64,000 nt of DNA from Rebecca billardiae RCC1528 (Eukaryota; Haptophyta), in contig OZ251240.1 in NCBI GenBank assembly GCA_965240325.2, forward strand, positions 1,178,001 through 1,242,000, in the 5' to 3' direction. Every line of letters starts with the position of its first letter. Position 1 is the stretch's first letter. The notes under the pieces were generated by a model. It made no database searches, had not been told where the DNA came from, and was given only the letters and a program-made list of their open reading frames with translations. The translations under genes and the position numbers were made by a program. Shown here one piece after another: positions 30,497-39,778 of the stretch.

Positions 30497-32560
30497 ATGC
30501 GAGCTCTCGTCGCGCTCGCCGCTCGGCGAGCGGCGCCGCCGGCGCGGCGCGCGTGGGCGCTCGCCGCGGGCCCGCCGCCCCGCCGTCTCGCCACCCCCGC
30601 GCGCGCCGGCGCGTGGGGCTCGCTCCAGCCCAACGGCGGCGCCGACCTGAAGGCGCGTGCTCTGAACGATCTCATTCGCGAGGCGTCGACGCCCGCGGGC
30701 GCGCTCAAGTTTGTGGACGAGTACGGCGCGGCTCTCGGCGCGTCGAGCGTCGCGCTGATCTACCACCGCCTCGGCGATTTCGTCTATCGCGGCGGGCCCT
30801 CCGGCCGCGCCAAGCTCCTCGACGAGTGCGCGCCGGGCCTGGAATCCCTGCGCTCCGCGCTCGACCGCGCCGCGCCGGCGCTCGGCGCGCGCGACGTGGC
30901 GCACACGGCGCGCGCGCTCGCGCGGTTGCGCGGCGCAGGGTGGCTCGACGACCTGCGCGCCGTCTCGTCCCACGCGCTCCGCCGGCTGCCCGCCTTCGAC
31001 CCCGCCGAGCGCACGATCCTCCTATGGGCTCTTTCGCATGCGGCCGGCGCCGAACCGGAGCTCTACGGGGCGGTGGCGACGAGCGTGGCGCGGCGCGCGG
31101 CGGAGCTGAGCGCGGCGCAGCTCGCGTCGGTGGCGCGCTCGATGGCCCGCGCGCACGTCCCCTCCGACGCGCTGTGCGCCGCCGTCGCCGCCGAGGTCTG
31201 CGCGCGGCCGCACGCGCTACCCCCGTCGGCCGCGGCCACCGTGGCCTACTCGCTCGCGCGCGCGCGCGAGCAGGCGGCCGAGGCGGCGGAGGCGGCGCGG
31301 AAGGGCGAGCGCGCGTCGGCGGGCGCGGTCTCGGCGGCGTCCGCCCAGCCGGACGCGCCGCCCGACGCGCCGCCGCGCGCACACCTCGACGCCACCGTCG
31401 GCGCGGCGTTCCGTGCGCTCGCGGGGGCGTGCTCGGCCGACGCGCGTCGGTTTGACGGCCACGCGCTGTCCAACATGGTGTGGGCGTACGTGCACGCGGA
31501 GCACGCGCACACGGCGGAGGCGCAGCGGCTGCTGTGCGGGCTCGCGCGCGCCGCGCCGCCCCTCCTCCCCTCGTGCCCGCCGCTCGCGCTCGCCAGCCTC
31601 GCGCGCGACGTCTCGCGCGAAGCGGAGCGACTCGGCGCGCCCGCACATGACCTGCTCGACGCGATCGCCGCAGAGGCCGCGGGGAGAATCGACGAGTTCG
31701 AGTGCCCGCAGTCGCTGGCGAACCTCGGGTGGGCGTACGCCGTGCGCGGCGTGCACGACGAGGCCCTCGCCGCCGCGCTCGCCGCGCGGCTCAACGCGCT
31801 GTGCGCCGCCGCGGGCGGGCCGGGCGGTGCCGGCTTCAGTAACCGACACCAATGGCAGTTACACCAACTGGCGGTTTCGCTCGAGCTCGACTCCCCGGGG
31901 GGCCTCGAGGGGCTGCTCGACGGCGCGCTGCGCGCGGAGCTGGCGGAGCGGGCGGAGGCGGACGTGCTCCGGCCGGAGACGTTCCACCGCCCGCGCCTCG
32001 CCGACCTCAAGCGCCGGTGGGACGCCGCCGGGCGGCGCTCGGGCGAAGAGCCTCCGCAGCGCGCGTCGCACCTATCGCCGCAGCACCGCGGGCTCTCCAA
32101 GACGCTCTGGCGGCTCGGCGTGCCGCACGACAACTCGGTGTGCGTGCGCGGGTACCTCGCGGACGTCAAGCTGCGCCCGGCCGACCCCGCCGGCGCGCCG
32201 CTCCCGCCCGTCCTCCTCGACATCACCGCGCACAGCGCGTACGCGCCCGACGGCGCTTTGCGCGCGCACGTCCAGATGAAGCACCGCCATTGGCGCCAGC
32301 TCGGGCACGTGGTCGTGGCCGTGCCGTACTGGGAGTGGCGCGCGCAGGGGACGCTCGGCGAGCGCGTGGGGTACCTCAACCGCCGGCTCGCGCCGCACCT
32401 CGCGCTCGAGCTGGCCCACCGCGCCGAGACGCTGCAGCCGCCGCAGCCGCCACGACGCGGCGCGCCGCGCCCGCACCCGGCCGGCGCGCGGCCGCGGCGC
32501 GCTCCGCTCGCGCGAGAGCTCAAGACGGGCGGCGCGGGCGGCGGCGCGCGCGCGCACTGA
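30497..32560 (+). CDS. RAP-domain organellar RNA-binding protein
   Basis: Single exon, 687 residues. The ATG at 30497 gives an Arg/Ala-rich, acid-free N-terminus (MRALVALAARRAAPPARRAW), a plausible organelle transit peptide. The frame upstream is open but runs into the SEC14 coding strand. The middle is a helical-repeat array of the OPR/FASTK type (for example HALSNMVWAYVHAEHAH and CPQSLANLGWAYAVRGVHD). Residues about 560-645 form the RAP domain: PPVLLDITAHSAYAP followed by MKHRHWRQLGHVVVAVPYWEW. RAP proteins bind specific chloroplast or mitochondrial transcripts and act in their processing or translation; RAP resembles PD-(D/E)xK nucleases. Which organelle and RNA are unknown. Confidence 0.85.
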   Translation: MRALVALAARRAAPPARRAWALAAGPPPRRLATPARAGAWGSLQPNGGADLKARALNDLIREASTPAGALKFVDEYGAALGASSVALIYHRLGDFVYRGGPSGRAKLLDECAPGLESLRSALDRAAPALGARDVAHTARALARLRGAGWLDDLRAVSSHALRRLPAFDPAERTILLWALSHAAGAEPELYGAVATSVARRAAELSAAQLASVARSMARAHVPSDALCAAVAAEVCARPHALPPSAAATVAYSLARAREQAAEAAEAARKGERASAGAVSAASAQPDAPPDAPPRAHLDATVGAAFRALAGACSADARRFDGHALSNMVWAYVHAEHAHTAEAQRLLCGLARAAPPLLPSCPPLALASLARDVSREAERLGAPAHDLLDAIAAEAAGRIDEFECPQSLANLGWAYAVRGVHDEALAAALAARLNALCAAAGGPGGAGFSNRHQWQLHQLAVSLELDSPGGLEGLLDGALRAELAERAEADVLRPETFHRPRLADLKRRWDAAGRRSGEEPPQRASHLSPQHRGLSKTLWRLGVPHDNSVCVRGYLADVKLRPADPAGAPLPPVLLDITAHSAYAPDGALRAHVQMKHRHWRQLGHVVVAVPYWEWRAQGTLGERVGYLNRRLAPHLALELAHRAETLQPPQPPRRGAPRPHPAGARPRRAPLARELKTGGAGGGARAH

Positions 32561-33694
32561 TCGACCTCGCTCGGCGAGCCGTCGGCGAGCTGCGCTGAGC
32601 GCCCGCCCGATCGAGCGCGGCACAGTGCGGCGCGTGCGCGTGCGCTCGGCCCTTCTCGTCGTCCGCCGCTTCCGTTACGAGCTCGACTCCGATCCGAGGA
32701 TTTCCTGAGCCGCCGAATTCCGCCGTCCTGCGCTGTTGCAGCTTGAGCTTGCCATCGAATAGTGATCCGAGTTGATGCCGCCGAGTGCCGACAGACCGTG
32801 TCACTGTCAGCAACGCACAGTCCCGCGACAGATCGGAGTACTCACTCGTACGTCCGCGAACTCTCAAGACTCAACTCAGTTATTGACTTATTGACTCACT
32901 TATTCTGAGACTCAGACTCAGTGAATGAGATTGAGTCGAACTCAGTGAACCGAACTCGGGCTCTCTAGTTAGTCGTCTTGCGCGTGTACGCGGTCCGACG
33001 AGTCTGCAAATTCCCGCAGTCTGAATTCAGGCTCGCCTGAGTCACTCACGGTGTCATATTCGCCGCCACAACTCGGCGTCAGACTTCTGTCAGATTCTGA
33101 CTTAACACGGTCACGGTCTGCCGCCGTGCCAGCAGTAGACTGCATGCTACCCAGCCTCGGGGCAGCTGCCGATCACAGACGAAGCTGGAGCCGTGTGACG
33201 CCGGATGCCGAGCGCGACTGCTGATGCCGACGTGAGCGGGCCACCGACCAGCTGTCGGCGTGACGTCGTAGGATGGCGGATGACCGGACGCTCCGTGCGC
33301 GGCCTCAGATCTTCCGGTTCGGGTCGGGGCTGTGCTGCACGGTGTCAGGTGCCATCGTCGTCGTCGGCGACGGCGGGTGGGGGGCGGGGAATGAGCGGGC
33401 GCAGGTTGCAGCAGCTGCAGCCGCCGCCCGCCTCGTGCTGCGCCTCTAGCTTGCTCCTCCGCTCGGCGCCCGGTCCACGCATGAGGCCTCGCACGATGGG
33501 TGACGATGTTGTGTTGCGTTCGCAGCGCACGAGGCGGTCTCACGGCCGGTGGACGTGGCCACCGGAGCGCCCGAGGCGAGCCGGACCGTCCCGAGTGGCC
33601 CCAGTATCTAGGGCTGGGTGCGTGTGCCCAGGGCTTCCACGTCGCTGGACGGGCGTCGAGGCCGCGCGCTGCGCAGCGCCGGGCGAGTGGCGCG
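32561..33694. other. Intergenic region upstream of NOG1
   Basis: 1.1 kb with no supportable gene. At 32860-33100 it is less GC-rich and carries many copies of a GACTCA/TGAGTC-like hexamer in both orientations. Function unknown. Confidence 0.45.
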
Positions 33695-36575
33695 ATGGTG
33701 GTCTACAACTTCAAGAAGATCCAGCAGGTACCCACCGCGACCGACTTTGTCGACGTCACGCTCTCGCGCACCCAGCGCCAGACGCCGACGGTCGTGCACG
33801 CCGGCTACACGATCAACCGCATCCGGTCCTTCTACATGCGCAAGGTGAAGTACACGCAGACGAACTACAACGAGAAGCTCTCGCAGATCCTCTCGGACTT
33901 CCCGCGCCTCGACGACATCCACCCCTTCTACGCCGACCTGCTCAACATCCTCTACGACCGCGACCACTACAAGCTTGCGCTCGGGCAGATCTCGCTCGCC
34001 AAGAAGCTGATCGACACGGTGGGCAGGGACTACGTGAAGATGCTCAAGTACGGCGACTCGCTGTACCGGTGCAAGTCGCTCAAGCGCGCCGCGCTCGGCC
34101 GCATGTGCACCATCGTCAAGCGCAACAAGGCCGGCCTCGCGTACCTCGAGCAGGTCCGGCAGCACATGTCAAGGCTGCCCAACATCGACCCGAACATGCG
34201 CACGATCCTGATCGCGGGGTTCCCGAACGTGGGCAAGTCGTCGTTCATGAACAAGGTGACGCGCGCGAACGTCGACGTCCAGCCGTACGCCTTCACCACC
34301 AAGTCGCTCTACGTCGGCCACACCGACTACCGCGCGCTGCGGTGGCAGGTGATCGACACGCCGGGCGTTCTCGACAAGCCGCTTGAGGAGCGGAACACGA
34401 TCGAGATGCAGAGCATCACGGCGCTGGCGCACCTGCGGTGCACGGTGCTGTACGTGCTCGACATCTCCGAGCAGTGCGGCTACTCCCTCGAGCAGCAGGC
34501 CGCCCTCTTCAAGTCCATCCAGCCGCTGTTCGCCGCGAAGCCGCTCGTCGTCGCCGTCAACAAGACCGACGTGCGCTCGCTCGACGATCTCACAGAGCCG
34601 GAGAAGGCGCTGCTCGACGAGATCCGCGGCGCGGGCGGCGCGACGGTGGTGCCGATGAGCACGTTCGCCGACGACGGCGTCGCCGCGGTCAAGGCCACCG
34701 CGTGCGACCTGCTGCTGCGCGAGCGCGTCGAGGCGACGATGGGCTCGAAGCGGGTCGAGGCCGTTCTGAACCGCGTGCACGTGCCGACGGTGAAGCCGCG
34801 CGACGGCAAGGCGCGCGGCGTGTGCATCCCCGAGTCGGTGCTCGCCGCGCGCGAGGCGAAGGCGATGGAGACCGACGGCCCCGCCGCCGCCGCCGCCGAG
34901 GCCGGCCTGGGCGGCGCCTCGCGCAAGACGCTCCGAGACCTGCAGGAGGAGAAGGGCGGCGCGGGCGTGTTCTCGTTCCCTTACCAGAACCACTGGGAGC
35001 TCAAGAACGAGGTAAGTCTCGCCTCCGCCCAGCCCGCCGCCATTGCTCCCGCCCAGCCCGCCGCCGCCAAGCCCTCCGCCGTCGCCACCGCCCAGCCCAC
35101 CTCCAAAGGGTCGGCTGCGGAGCGGGGGCTGCGGCCGACGTGTGGCACGCAGTGCCGCGGGCCGTGCTTCTGTGCTCGCGCGCGCGCGCGTCCGCGCCTG
35201 AGTGAGAGAGAGTCGCGCGCGCGCGTTCGCGCCTGAGTGAGAGAGAGTCGCAGCGCCCTCACACGCGCCCGGCTACCTACCCTTGCCTGCCCCCCGACGG
35301 CCGCGCCCCGGCTGCCCGCGCAGGAGTGGAAGTTCGACGTGATCCCGGAGATCATGGACGGCAAGAACATCGCCGACTACGTCGACCCCGAGATCGAGCA
35401 GAAGCTGCAGGCGCTCGAGGAGGAGGTGAGGGCGACGCCCTCGGTCCAACCCCGCGCCGCGCGGGCGCGCTCGGCCGTGAGGCCCGGCCGTGAGGCGCGC
35501 TCGCGCTCGCGGCCGGGCGGGGACGCGGGGCGGGTCGGTTTGGGCGCGGGCGTGTGTTGAGAGCCGCTGCGAGGGCCGCGATGCCTGTGGGCTGAGCGCA
35601 CACGCTGGGGCCGCAGTGCACGCGCCGGAACGCCGACAATCGCACACACAGACGCGCGCACGCGCGCACGCGCTGGCGCAGCGGCCTCACTGCGTGCCCA
35701 CCCGCCGCCACGGCCGCGCCGCGCCGCGCCGCGCAGGAGGACCGGCTGGCCGAGATCGCGGCGCTCGAGGGCGACGCGCCGATGGACGGGGACGATGACG
35801 ACGAGGAGGAGCTCGCCGAGACCGCCGAGCTCGCCGAGCGCATCCGAACCAAGAAGCGGCTCATCGTGCAGCAGCACCGGCTGGCAAAGGGCGCGAACCG
35901 CCCGATGCGCCCGCGTACCAAGGGCGACCGCCCGGAGCGCACGCTGCAGGGACTCAAGGCTCAGCTGGAGGAGGTGGGCGTGCGCACGGGGCGCGAGGAG
36001 CTGCAGAACGCCAAGCGCAAGCGCGGGCGCTCGCTCTCGCCCAGGCGCAGGTGCGCCCGCACACGCGCCGCGCCAGGGCAACCCAGCTGGCACCGCGGCG
36101 CAGGTGTCCCTGGCCTTGCATGTTTTTTGCGCGCGGGCGCCGCGCTGGGCGCCCCCGCGGCGCGCACGTGCTTACGGCCCCCGCTGCGGCCTGCGCGGCG
36201 CGCCGACCGGACGCGGCACACCGCGCGCGCAGGCTGTCGGACGGCGCGATGGACGCCGACGAGCCGCGCGGCGTGAGCCGCACGCGCAAGGCGGACATGA
36301 CCGCGGACGAGCTGAAGGAAGCGAAGCGCTCGCGCTCTCGCTCAAAGGTGGCCATCCGCGGGGAGAGCCGCAGCGCGTCGCGGCCGCGCTCGCGATCGGT
36401 GGCCGGCCTGCGCGACGAGTCGCAGGCGGTGCAGGCGGACAAGATCCTCAAGAAGAAGCAGAAGCTGCGCAACGCGTACGGCAAGGTGGGCGAGTCGGAC
36501 CGGCGCATCCCGACGAAGCGCGAGAAGTGGATGCTGACGGGCAAGCGCGGCATCGGCAAGACAGACAGGCGCTGA
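33695..36575 (+). CDS. NOG1: Nucleolar GTP-binding protein 1 (60S ribosome assembly GTPase)
   Basis: Four exons: 33695-35011, 35324-35425, 35737-36050, 36233-36575. GT-AG introns of 312, 311 and 182 bp; product 691 residues, the usual length. The N-terminus [20 protein letters not shown] is diagnostic for NOG1. The Obg-like GTPase has G1 GFPNVGKSS (from residue 175), the switch region YAFTTKSL, G3 DTPG and G4 NKTD. The NOG1 C-domain follows, with a [24 protein letters not shown] segment rebuilt across introns 1 and 2. The basic C-terminus ([13 protein letters not shown] across intron 3; [27 protein letters not shown]) is conserved. It acts in the nucleolus and nucleoplasm on pre-60S particles, binding near the peptide exit tunnel. 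Housekeeping gene; very confident. Confidence 0.97.
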
Positions 36576-36835
36576 TTGATGTCTGCTGCACATGACAATG
36601 TGTCAAATGCACGCGCAGCAGTGTCGTCGTTTGTGAACGTGATCTCCGGTCCGATCGATGCTGATGACATGACGACTCCTGCTGGTCAACGTCGCCAGCA
36701 TCTGATCGTATTCATCAATCATCGTCAGTCAGTGATATAGATGATGTAAGCGCTGCTGCTAGTATTATTAGTCGATTTTCGGAATTATCGCGACGCCGGA
36801 CGATATATATATATATATTATTAATATTATTATTA

Positions 36836-37555
36836 TTAATGACGTGGTATGCAACGGGCAAGCGTCAGAGTATAAGCAAGCTATACTTAGCAGCTGAGAT
36901 CGAGCAGCAGAGACAAACACCAGGATCAGCGCTCCTCGCCGTCGTCCCCCCCTAGAGGGGTCAGAGCCCCACTGGGGGGTGCGTGGCCCAAAATCATCCA
37001 ACTTCGTCCTGTCGTCTTGAGATGAGGCTCTCAAACTTCGGGATGTCAATATTCGCCTGAAATGAGCTGGGGTCACGCTGACAAGTTTTGCGAAAAAATG
37101 TCATGCATACTGGAGATATACGATCTCAATCTCGACGCGATCTCGGCAACATTAGTAGGGGAGATACACGATCTCCAAGGTGATCTCGCTATTTGCACCA
37201 GAATCGCACCGTCTAGATCACATTTTGGCAGTCTGAAATTGGCACAGGCGGATTCTACACCCTGGAATTAATAAGCCTAAACGAACTTAAACGGACTCAA
37301 ACAGTTACATTAAACCGAGGAGATATTTCATATTTCGAGATTTCGGGAGATTGTGTCACTCGGGAGTGTAACGGTCGGAGCTCTGACCCCACTAGACTCC
37401 CCCCCCCTCGTAGTCGCCCATCACTCCATCGGTCCATCGCCGAGCCGGAAGCTCGGACGCATCGTCCGATGGCGGCGTCGACGCGCGCGCGCCAACGCGG
37501 TTACGCGGTGGTCGCGGTGCCACGCGTCGTCAGCCGTCGTCTCGAAGTAGTCGTC
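36836..37555 (-). mobile_element. Family A remnant interrupted by a MITE-like insertion
   Basis: 36836-36951 plus 37396-37555 match the left part of the element at 2097-2349. That includes the AACGACGTGG-like end (here TTAATGACGTGG), the ACACCAGGATCAGCGCTCC core and the CAGCCGTCGTCTCGAAG inner end. The copy stops at the same inner point as the 2097 copy, as for truncated retroelement copies. A TA/TTA-rich tract (about 36803-36836) abuts its outer end. Confidence 0.65.
36952..37395. mobile_element. 444-bp MITE-like element nested in family A
   Basis: Ends are CTAGAGGGGTCAGAGC and the complement of CTAGTGGGGTCAGAGC, an inverted repeat of about 18 bp with two mismatches. It splits the poly-C tract that is continuous in the related copy at 2195-2210. 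The interior is AT-richer than the surroundings and has small hairpins but no coding potential. Confidence 0.65.
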
Positions 37556-37871
37556 TGAGGTCCCGGGACCGGTCCGTGTCCGCACTCAGCATCATAGTAC
37601 CGCACTCACATGGCACTGGCTGCCGGCAGCGAGTCAGCATCATCAGAATACAAGCCGCCAACACTGTCACTGCGGGATGGTCCCGGCCGGGTAGTGCAAG
37701 CACTCGACAGGTTGGTGAGGACTGAGGTTGGCACGAGTGCCACGACCCGGGCGCGGCGGGCGGCCAGTGCCCGAAGGTGATCTGAGTCCGAGGCAGGCCG
37801 GAGCCGAGCTGCACCGTGCCCAATCTTCGCCTCCGGCACTCGCCGGCCACGCGGAACGGAGTGCGCTGCGC
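37556..37871. other. Short spacer downstream of the EsV-1-7 gene
   Basis: 316 bp with nothing recognised; it holds the 3' flank of the minus-strand EsV-1-7 gene. Confidence 0.4.
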
Positions 37872-38918
37872 TCAGGGCCTCACCCGTCTGGCCATCACCA
37901 CGGGTCGTACATGCGACGGCGTCGATACGACGCTGGCTGTGAACAGCGGCGCGGGCAGCTGCGATGGTCGCGGCCGCCACGCTGCCACACTACTGTCCGA
38001 GGGTGTGGGTGTGCTCCTGGTGCGCTTCCGCTGTCGTTTGGCGGCGCTCACTTCTTTGGTGCTCATCACGTCTTGTTCCAGCCCGCGATTGTGCGCACCA
38101 CTCCGACGAAGGCGCTTCATGCCCGCCAGCTTGTGCGCTTCGCATCGGCTGGCGCGCGCGTCGCCCGGCATGCCGAATGACGGCCGCGTGGTGCAGCCGG
38201 TGTGATCACACTTGGAGCTCTTCAGGTCGACCATGCCGGCCAGCTTGTGCGTAGCGCACCGGCTGGCGCGCGCGTCGCCCGGCATGCCGAATGAAGGCCG
38301 CGTAGTGCAGCCCTCGTGATCACACTTGGGGCTCTTCACGTCGACCATGCCGGCCAGCTTGTGCGTAGCGCACCGGCTGGCGCGTGCGTCACCCGGCATG
38401 CCGAAGTTAGACTGCTTGGTGCAGCCCGCGTGATCGCACTTGGGGCTCTTCACGTCGACCATGCCGGCCAGCTTGTGCACAGCGCACCGGCTGGCGCGCG
38501 CGTCGCCCGGCATGCCGAATGACGGCCGCGTGGTGCAGCCGGTGTGATCACACTTGGAGCTCTTCAGGTCGACCATGCCGGCCAGCTTGTGCGTAGCGCA
38601 CCGGCTGGCGCGCGCGTCGCCCGGCATGCCGAAGTAAGGCCGCGTAGTGCAGCCGGTGTGATCACACTTGGGGCTCTTCAGGTCGACCATGCCGGCCAGC
38701 TTGTGCGCAGCGCACCGGCAGGCGCGCGCGTCGCCCGGCATGCCGAATGAAGGCACCGTGGTGCAGCCGGTGTGATCACACTTGGGGTGCTTCAGGTCGA
38801 CCATGCCGGCCAGCTTGTGCGCAGCGCACCGGCTGGCGCGCGCGTCGCCCGGCATGCCGAAGTAAGGCCGCGTGGTGCAGCCGGTGCGATCACACTTGCG
38901 GCTCTTGAGGTCGACCAT
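37872..38918 (-). CDS. EsV-1-7 repeat protein (seven tandem Cys/His modules)
   Basis: The frame encodes seven tandem 38-residue repeats (114 bp each) of the form KCDHTGC-TTRPSFGMPGDARASR-C-AAH-KLAGMVDLKSP. The spacing is C-x4-C-x16-C-x2-H, which is the EsV-1-7 signature first noted in a phaeovirus gene and in the brown-algal developmental regulator IMMEDIATE UPRIGHT. A basic tail (AAKRQRKRTRS) could be a nuclear-localisation signal. The repeats are nearly identical in DNA as well, so they expanded or homogenised recently. The first in-frame ATG is at 38918, inside the linker before repeat 1; the frame stays open upstream (at least to about 39130) with no ATG. A missing 5' exon or non-coding leader is therefore likely and the true N-terminus is unresolved. 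The modules probably bind a metal; biochemical function unknown. Confidence 0.75.
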   Translation of the reverse strand: MVDLKSRKCDRTGCTTRPYFGMPGDARASRCAAHKLAGMVDLKHPKCDHTGCTTVPSFGMPGDARACRCAAHKLAGMVDLKSPKCDHTGCTTRPYFGMPGDARASRCATHKLAGMVDLKSSKCDHTGCTTRPSFGMPGDARASRCAVHKLAGMVDVKSPKCDHAGCTKQSNFGMPGDARASRCATHKLAGMVDVKSPKCDHEGCTTRPSFGMPGDARASRCATHKLAGMVDLKSSKCDHTGCTTRPSFGMPGDARASRCEAHKLAGMKRLRRSGAHNRGLEQDVMSTKEVSAAKRQRKRTRSTPTPSDSSVAAWRPRPSQLPAPLFTASVVSTPSHVRPVVMARRVRP

Positions 38919-39049
38919 GCCGGCTAGCTTGGCGCAGCGCCTTGGTACCGTCCTTGGCCTTGGCCGGCAAGGAGACCGTGACCGTGTGGACGGACCGCGA
39001 GGATCCTCCCACACCCCCTTGCTCCCACTGTCAGCGAGCCTCTCGGTAC

Positions 39050-39300
39050 AGTTTACGTAAGAATACCTTGAGCTTGCTTTTTAAATTCCCCTTCATAACG
39101 GGCTCCGGGTGATCAGACTGGCGGCCGAAGCCTCCAGCCCTACCCTGGCCAGCCCCCAACCAACCACCACCCTCACCCAACCTCGAACCACTGACCGATA
39201 CACCAAGTGCCTTGACACCACTCCGCTGTGGACACATTCTATGATTTAACGACACAGGTAGGACGACGCGGGTCTCCTGATTCGTCGGCGGCAGTGCCCG
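39050..39300 (-). repeat. Dispersed repeat related to 27640-27815
   Basis: On the minus strand it reads GAATCAGGAGACCCGCGTCG ... GTTAAATCATAGAATGTG and further on GTTATGAAGGGGAAT. It matches the repeat beside the foldback element in shuffled order. Confidence 0.45.
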
Positions 39301-39778
39301 ATCGTCGACACGAAGTCGGCGTTGGTGGCAGAGCATAGCCTGCACCGCGATCGTAAAGCTTGAGCGCGGCCTTGAGCTGCTGAAGCGCGATCCACCTGCG
39401 CTGCGCGGCTCGCATGGACCTGCTGTGCCCCGAGCAAGGGCGAAAGTGCAGGTCCGGATGTCAGCTGGCAGTCTCAGCCGCGGGTAGCAGCTGGTCGAGC
39501 CTGCCCCGTGCTCCCCGGGCGGTCGCGTACGCGCTTGCTGCTCGAGCCAGCTGGCTGGCTGGCGGCGGCTGGCGCTGCGGCGTCGTCCAGGGTGCGCTTT
39601 GCCCGCTGCGGCGACGCCTCCTCGTCGTCCAAGTCGTCGCCCGGGGGCGAGTCTCGGTCATCGTGGAGGGGGGCAGCAGGGGCTGGCGTGGGCGGTGCAG
39701 CGGTCGGCGCCAGGCGCGCCGCCTTGCGCACAGCGTCCACATTATTTTTCGCGCGCTGGCGAGCGCGGGGCCGCGGCC
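39301..39778. other. Upstream region of the JmjC gene
   Basis: 478 bp without a convincing gene; a short open frame on the minus strand (39474-39740) lacks an ATG. The AT-rich CACATTATTTTTCGCG stretch about 40 bp before the JmjC start is a possible core promoter element. Confidence 0.4.

Noticed and set aside
38118-38918. 114-bp periodic repeats as a CRISPR-like or satellite array
   Set aside because: The repeat unit is a multiple of three, is continuously coding and encodes EsV-1-7 modules; no spacers.
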